From contig NZ_CP102265.1 of NCBI RefSeq assembly GCF_025147765.1, forward strand, positions 463,501 to 527,500: 64,000 nucleotides of DNA, in the 5' to 3' direction. Positions within the stretch are counted from its first letter, which is position 1. Each line of letters begins with the position of its first letter. The notes beneath the pieces were generated by a model. That model was not told the DNA's origin and did no database searches. It saw only the letters and a list, made by a program, of their open reading frames with translations. Origin of the DNA: Blautia obeum ATCC 29174. Lineage in GTDB: Bacteria > Bacillota > Clostridia > Lachnospirales > Lachnospiraceae. Shown here piece after piece: positions 59,927 through 64,000 of this stretch. The translations under genes and the position numbers were made by a program.

Positions 59927-59985
59927 GAATTTTGTAAATACAAGGTCATGGTGCAGCGTGAAGTTGGTGAATTATATCCTTGTAC

Positions 59986-60014
59986 TTGACTAATGTCAGA
60001 ATTAATTGTAGCAT
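59986..60014 (+). promoter_or_regulatory. Candidate promoter of split transketolase
   Basis: TTGACT (59986-59991), 17-base spacer, TAGCAT (60009-60014). Confidence 0.4.
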
Positions 60015-60084
60015 AAGCATGTTATGGATTAACTATGGGCGAAATAGTTATTCTTCAAATTATTAAAAGGAGAAATTGAACATC

Positions 60085-60924
60085 ATGGAGAAATTAGAAC
60101 TTCAGAAAATTGCGAACGAAGTCCGCAAAGACATCGTGACCGCAGTTCATGCTGCAAAAGCCGGCCATCCGGGCGGATCTTTATCAGCAGCAGATTTATT
60201 TACATATCTGTATTTTGAAGAAATGAACGTAGATCCGAAAGATCCGAAGAAAGCAGACAGAGATCGTTTTGTCCTTTCTAAAGGACACACAGCACCGGGA
60301 CTTTATTCTGTACTTGCGGAGAGAGGATATTTTCCGAAAGAAGATCTGAAGACTCTTCGTCATCTGGGATCTTATCTGCAGGGACATCCGGATATGAAAC
60401 ATATTCCAGGTGTAGATATGTCCAGCGGATCTCTTGGACAGGGAATCTCAGCAGCAGTAGGTATGGCACTTTCTGCAAAACTGAGCAACGAATCCTACAG
60501 GGTGTATACACTTCTTGGCGATGGTGAGATTCAGGAAGGTCAGGTTTGGGAGGCAGCTATGTTCGCAGGCTTCCGTAAACTGGACAACCTTGTTGTGGTT
60601 GTTGATAATAATGGACTTCAGATTGATGGAAAAGTAGATGAAGTTTGCTCTCCATATCCGATTGATAAGAAATTTGAAGCATTTAATTTCCATGTGATCA
60701 ATGTAGCAGACGGAAATGATATGGATCAGCTGAAAGCTGCATTTGACGAAGCAAAGACTGTCAAAGGAATGCCTACCGCAATCATTATGAAAACTGTCAA
60801 AGGTAAGGGTGTTTCCTTTATGGAAAACCAGGCCGGATGGCATGGCAAAGCTCCGAATGATGAGCAGTATGCACAGGCAATGGAAGATCTGGAGAAAGTA
60901 GGTGAAGCATTATGTCAGAAGTAA
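60085..60924 (+). CDS. Transketolase, N-terminal subunit
   Basis: 279 aa. ATG 60085 lies 12 bases after AAAAGGAG; the TTG at 60076 is too near. It carries the pyrophosphate-binding half of transketolase: 'AAKAGHPGGSLSAADLFTYLYF', 'SKGHTAPGLYSVL', 'SGSLGQGISAAVGMAL', and the ThDP motif 'GDGEIQEGQVWEAAMFAG...VVDNNGLQIDG'. The other half is encoded by the next gene, which overlaps by 13 bases. Confidence 0.93.
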   Translation: MEKLELQKIANEVRKDIVTAVHAAKAGHPGGSLSAADLFTYLYFEEMNVDPKDPKKADRDRFVLSKGHTAPGLYSVLAERGYFPKEDLKTLRHLGSYLQGHPDMKHIPGVDMSSGSLGQGISAAVGMALSAKLSNESYRVYTLLGDGEIQEGQVWEAAMFAGFRKLDNLVVVVDNNGLQIDGKVDEVCSPYPIDKKFEAFNFHVINVADGNDMDQLKAAFDEAKTVKGMPTAIIMKTVKGKGVSFMENQAGWHGKAPNDEQYAQAMEDLEKVGEALCQK

Positions 60925-61850
60925 AGAAAATCGCTACAAGAGCCAGCTATGGCGCAGCTCTGGTAGAGCTTGGAAAAGAACATGAAGATCTGGTTGTTCT
61001 GGACGCTGACCTTGCTGCAGCTACTCAGACAGGAATGTTCAAAAAAGAATTTCCGGAAAGACATATTGACTGTGGTATTGCAGAGTGCAACATGATGGGT
61101 ATTGCGGCCGGACTTGCAACAACAGGCAAGGTTCCGTTTGCAAGTACTTTTGCAATGTTTGCTGCAGGCCGTGCTTATGAACAGCTTCGCAACTCTGTTG
61201 CATATCCGAAATTGAACGTAAAAGTAGGCGCTACACATGGTGGTATTTCTGTTGGTGAAGATGGTGCTACACATCAGTGCTGCGAGGATTTTGCACTTAT
61301 GAGAGCAATCCCTGGTATGGTTGTTATGAGTCCTTCTGATGATATTGAAGCAAAAGCAATGGTAAAAGCTGCATATGAGCATGTAGGACCTGTATATATG
61401 AGATTTGGCCGCCTGGCAGTTCCGGTAATCAATGACAGACCAGACTACAAATTTGAAATGGGCAAAGGCATCGTTCTTCGTGAGGGAAAAGACCTTACTA
61501 TCGTTGCAAACGGACTTTGTGTGGCAGCTTCTCTGGAGGCGGCGGAGAAACTGGCAGCAGATGGAATTGATGCAAAGGTAATCAATATCCACACGATCAA
61601 ACCACTGGATGAAGAACTGATCGTAGCAGCAGCCAAAGAGACCGGCAAGGTTGTTACAGTAGAAGAACATTCTATTATTGGTGGTTTAGGCGGAGCTGTA
61701 TGCGAATGCCTTTCTGAAAAAGCTCCTGTACCGGTTAAACGTATCGGTATTAATGATGTATTTGGAGAATCTGGTCCGGCAGTTGCTCTTCTTGAGAAAT
61801 ATGGCCTGGATGCAGAAGGTATTTACAAACAGATCAAAGAGTTTGTCTAA
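60912..61850 (+). CDS. Transketolase, C-terminal subunit
   Basis: 312 aa. Contains the pyrimidine-binding domain: 'DADLAAATQTGMFKKEFPERHIDCGIAECNMMGIAAGLATTGKVPFASTFAMFAAGRAYEQLRNSVAYPKLNVKVGATHGGISVGEDGATHQCCEDFALMRAIPGM', where Glu in GIAECN activates ThDP. The C-terminal domain ends near 'FGESGPAVALLEKYGL'. Its stop overlaps the convergent yyaC-like gene by 17 bases. Confidence 0.93.
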   Translation: MSEVKKIATRASYGAALVELGKEHEDLVVLDADLAAATQTGMFKKEFPERHIDCGIAECNMMGIAAGLATTGKVPFASTFAMFAAGRAYEQLRNSVAYPKLNVKVGATHGGISVGEDGATHQCCEDFALMRAIPGMVVMSPSDDIEAKAMVKAAYEHVGPVYMRFGRLAVPVINDRPDYKFEMGKGIVLREGKDLTIVANGLCVAASLEAAEKLAADGIDAKVINIHTIKPLDEELIVAAAKETGKVVTVEEHSIIGGLGGAVCECLSEKAPVPVKRIGINDVFGESGPAVALLEKYGLDAEGIYKQIKEFV

Positions 61851-62388
61851 AATCAGATTGAGGGATCATCAGCAAAATCCCGTTGGAGATTTGTTCTGCA
61901 ATGGAAATAACAGTTGACAGACGGGTGGTCTGGAGCGTTAGCTGTTCCAACATGCCTGCTGTGTTGACGATTCCTGTAATATGAATATGGCCGACAGGCG
62001 GCAGTTTTTTATGAACGGCAGCACCTGGGTACAGTGCACCATTAGCGATGGTCACATATCCCAGGTGCTTTTTTTGTCCCAAAGAAGCATCAACAGCAAT
62101 GATCAGGCTGTCCGGATGCCGGGAAAGAATCTCTTTGCGTGTGTCACAAAGGTTTAATGCATGTACAGGCTGTACAAGTGTTCCGTAAACATATATTCCT
62201 GGAAAACAAAAGGAACTGAGCCGATGACCAACATAGGGACCAAGACAGTCGCCTGTGACACGATCGGTTCCAATACAGAGAAAGACAAGATCTGTCCAGT
62301 GATGGGGATAGGAAAGAATGCATTTTTTTAACAGAACAGAGATTTCTCTGGAACAGTCCTGCTGATTTGTATTGATATAGAAAGCCAT
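61834..62388 (-). CDS. yyaC: YyaC family spore protease
   Basis: 184 aa. Related to the Gpr-like/hydrogenase-maturation-type fold of YyaC: 'LVFLCIGTDRVTGDCLGPYVGHRL', 'NPVHALNL'-like 'VQPVHALNLCDT', 'DSLIIAVDASLGQKKHLGYVTIANGALYPGAAVHKKLPPVGHIHITGIVN'. Present in spore formers, thus supports sporulation capability. ATG at 62388 with GAGGAA upstream. Confidence 0.88.
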   Translation of the reverse strand: MAFYINTNQQDCSREISVLLKKCILSYPHHWTDLVFLCIGTDRVTGDCLGPYVGHRLSSFCFPGIYVYGTLVQPVHALNLCDTRKEILSRHPDSLIIAVDASLGQKKHLGYVTIANGALYPGAAVHKKLPPVGHIHITGIVNTAGMLEQLTLQTTRLSTVISIAEQISNGILLMIPQSDFRQTL

Positions 62389-62582
62389 AAAAATTCCTCA
62401 CGATGGTTGAGCATCAGCTGGATGCTATAAATGGATCTGTCGGTTCTGCTTTATTGTATCCGCAGCAAAAGAAAAATATGCACCATGCAGAATATGTCGT
62501 TAAATTCTTGGGGGTGTCTCTTATATTATGCTAAAATCTGCATTTCCTGTATGGTATTCTGATGCCTGAAGGGGTGATATAT

Positions 62583-63896
62583 ATGATAGAGGTTATCTAC
62601 AAAGATGAAAAACAGACAGCAAAAGGAAATGAGGAAAGTTTTAACCTCCCCAAAAATATACGTCAGATAGGAATTCCGAATGAAAAATACCGGATTTATA
62701 TTGAAGATTATGTATACACTTTCCTAAAGAAAATAGCAGAAAAGGCGGAAGAAGAGGAAAAAGGTGCGGCTGCTGTTTTTACGGGCGAAATAAAATGGAA
62801 TTCAGGTACAGGCTATCTGTTTATCAGGGGAGCTCTGACGGCAGAGGCAGGGGAGATTTCGGCAGAGCATGTAGAGTTCAGTGATCTTACATGGCAGAAA
62901 CTTCATGAGGAAATAGAACATTATTTTGCAGGGCAGGAAATTATAGGGTGGTTCCTGACGCAGAAATCTCTTCAGATGGAAGTGACAGAAGGCGTGCAGC
63001 GGATCCATATGAAACTTTTTGGCGGAGAAAAAGCGCTTATGCTGATGGATCCGGTAGAAAAAGAGGAGGCTTTTTTCTGCTATGACAATGGCAGATTGTT
63101 GAGACAGAGTGGATATTATATTTATTATGAAAAAAATCCGCAGATGCAGGCGTATATGCTGGAAAAGAATCCGGAACTGAATCAGCCGGAACAGGAGCTG
63201 GTTGCAGACGACGCGGTTAAAACTTTTCGAAAGATCATTCAAAAGAAACATACAGAAGAAACGCAGGAAACAGAAGAAAGAGCTTCTGTTTTTTCTTATG
63301 CGGCAACAGCCTGTCTTGTGTTGGCTGTGCTGACGGTTGGTGTACAGTTTTATCAAAATTATAACCATAAGAGTATAACGGATACGATCACGGAGACGGT
63401 TTCCCGAACTGCAAATTCAACGGAAGTGACAAAAGCGGAAAGGCAGACGGAAAAAAAATCAGTTACGCCAACTTCTGCGTTGAAAAAAGATCTGACTCCG
63501 ATTCCAGTGTCTCCGGCGGCGACAGAAACACCGCCAGTAACATCAATGGCTGCTGAGGATAATGCTGAAACTGATACAAAAAACGTTTTGAATTCGGAAA
63601 AAGAACAGGAAATCTATCGGGAAGAATCCGATACCAGAAAAGCGGAGCGGAGAGTGAAACAGGAACAAGTGGAAAACAATGCTGCTAAGAACAAAATAAG
63701 CGAGGATGTGACGGATAGCGCAGTGACTTCATCAGCAGAAGCGGGAACATCATATGTGATCAAACCGGGAGATACCTTATATCAGATCAGTATATCCAGA
63801 TATGGTACAATGGAAAAAGTGGCTGATATCTGTCGGGCAAATGGTCTGACAGAGGAGGAAATTATTTATCCGGGGCAGATAATTGTATTGCCGTAG
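62583..63896 (+). CDS. Membrane protein with C-terminal LysM domain
   Basis: 437 aa from ATG 62583 (AAGGGGTG 7 bases before). The N-terminal 170 residues form a domain with 'YRIYIEDYVYTFLKKIAEKAEEEEKGAAAVFTGEI' that recalls a JAB/MPN-like fold but lacks its metal motif. A transmembrane helix lies at about 235-255 (YAATACLVLAVLTVGVQFY), followed by a Thr/Pro/Glu-rich linker and a LysM peptidoglycan-binding domain (SYVIKPGDTLYQISISRYG...YPGQIIVLP, 390-437). Probably a cell-wall-anchored protein facing outside. Confidence 0.82.
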   Translation: MIEVIYKDEKQTAKGNEESFNLPKNIRQIGIPNEKYRIYIEDYVYTFLKKIAEKAEEEEKGAAAVFTGEIKWNSGTGYLFIRGALTAEAGEISAEHVEFSDLTWQKLHEEIEHYFAGQEIIGWFLTQKSLQMEVTEGVQRIHMKLFGGEKALMLMDPVEKEEAFFCYDNGRLLRQSGYYIYYEKNPQMQAYMLEKNPELNQPEQELVADDAVKTFRKIIQKKHTEETQETEERASVFSYAATACLVLAVLTVGVQFYQNYNHKSITDTITETVSRTANSTEVTKAERQTEKKSVTPTSALKKDLTPIPVSPAATETPPVTSMAAEDNAETDTKNVLNSEKEQEIYREESDTRKAERRVKQEQVENNAAKNKISEDVTDSAVTSSAEAGTSYVIKPGDTLYQISISRYGTMEKVADICRANGLTEEEIIYPGQIIVLP

Positions 63897-63929
63897 AAAA
63901 TTTGATATAATAAAAAAATCAGGAATGCT

Positions 63930-63953
63930 GTGAACAGAATGAGCAGTGACCGA
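63930..63953. repeat. Degenerate copy of dispersed repeat
   Basis: GCTGTGAACAGAATGAGCAG followed by TGACC resembles one half of the 27-nt repeat with several changes. The rest of the window (63954-64000) has nothing I can name. Confidence 0.4.
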
Positions 63954-64000
63954 TTAGAAGATAACGGATGACTGGTCGCAGGAAATACCTGCGATAAAGT

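Noticed and set aside
59859..60084. TPP riboswitch before transketolase
   Set aside because: The conserved CUGAGA and ACCUGAUC blocks are absent.
1..64000. CRISPR array, insertion sequence or prophage
   Set aside because: No regularly spaced repeats with unique spacers, no transposase, integrase or phage structural gene was found.

Overview
The window looks like chromosome from an anaerobic, spore-forming member of the Lachnospiraceae (Clostridia), close to Blautia/Ruminococcus-type gut bacteria. The reasons are a Firmicutes-type GalT, a YyaC-like spore protease, SpoVG, the class-III-associated activase NrdG2, a large-type SRP RNA, a Tad locus with DUF5702 and DUF6382 proteins, and a pronounced AGGAGG Shine-Dalgarno signal before most genes. 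The species call is an inference from protein families. No rRNA, CRISPR array, prophage or insertion sequence is visible. Most of the window is ordinary, densely coded chromosome.

Layout. 1-3.4 kb: two ABC sugar permeases and a GH32 beta-fructosidase, the end of a fructoside-uptake operon whose binding protein should lie just outside the window. 3.5-7.5 kb: AlaX-type tRNA editing protein, amidohydrolase, lipoprotein and GNAT enzyme. 7.7-17.1 kb: a complete Tad/Flp type IVb pilus operon (two prepilin peptidases, TadZ/A/B/C, Flp pilin, TadE-like pseudopilins, DUF5702, FHA protein). 17.3-22.4 kb: rhomboid protease, orphan histidine kinase, HIT protein, ECF sigma factor, MurG, a DUF4367-like membrane protein and a small secreted protein. 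22.7-23.0 kb: a compact par/Fst-like type I toxin-antitoxin locus. 23.2-38.1 kb: beta-CASP hydrolase, TSCPD protein, MTA/SAH nucleosidase, methyltransferase plus a large anchored protein, GalT, a beta-propeller protein, AsnS, and an SbcD/SbcC-like pair whose ATPase has lost its P-loop. 38.2-43.2 kb (minus strand): PRPP synthetase, DnaI-like loader, DnaD-like initiator and MurC, with a cluster of exact DnaA boxes in front of the dnaD operon.

43.4-47.9 kb: GlgC/GlgD, SpoVG and a secreted 3D-domain cell-wall hydrolase with a consensus WalR box. 47.9-51.4 kb: an accessory stretch with an orphan PduB-like microcompartment shell protein, tRNA-Pro, an EAL-domain remnant, an XRE regulator divergent from a HicB-like protein, and a DUF6128-like protein. 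51.4-58.9 kb: NrdG2, TadA (tRNA deaminase), YqeY, SRP RNA, phosphofructokinase, DnaX-YbaB-RecR and a LacI regulator. 59.2-63.9 kb: transaldolase-like enzyme, split transketolase, YyaC and a LysM protein.

Two kinds of small DNA stand out beyond the genes. One is a dispersed 27-nt palindromic repeat, with three near-identical copies, one of which starts a roughly 140-bp element of nested hairpins in the pfkA leader. The other is the toxin-antitoxin locus, whose convergent RNAs, shared terminator, direct repeats and sequestered ribosome-binding site reproduce the architecture of the enterococcal par system with a peptide unlike classical Fst.
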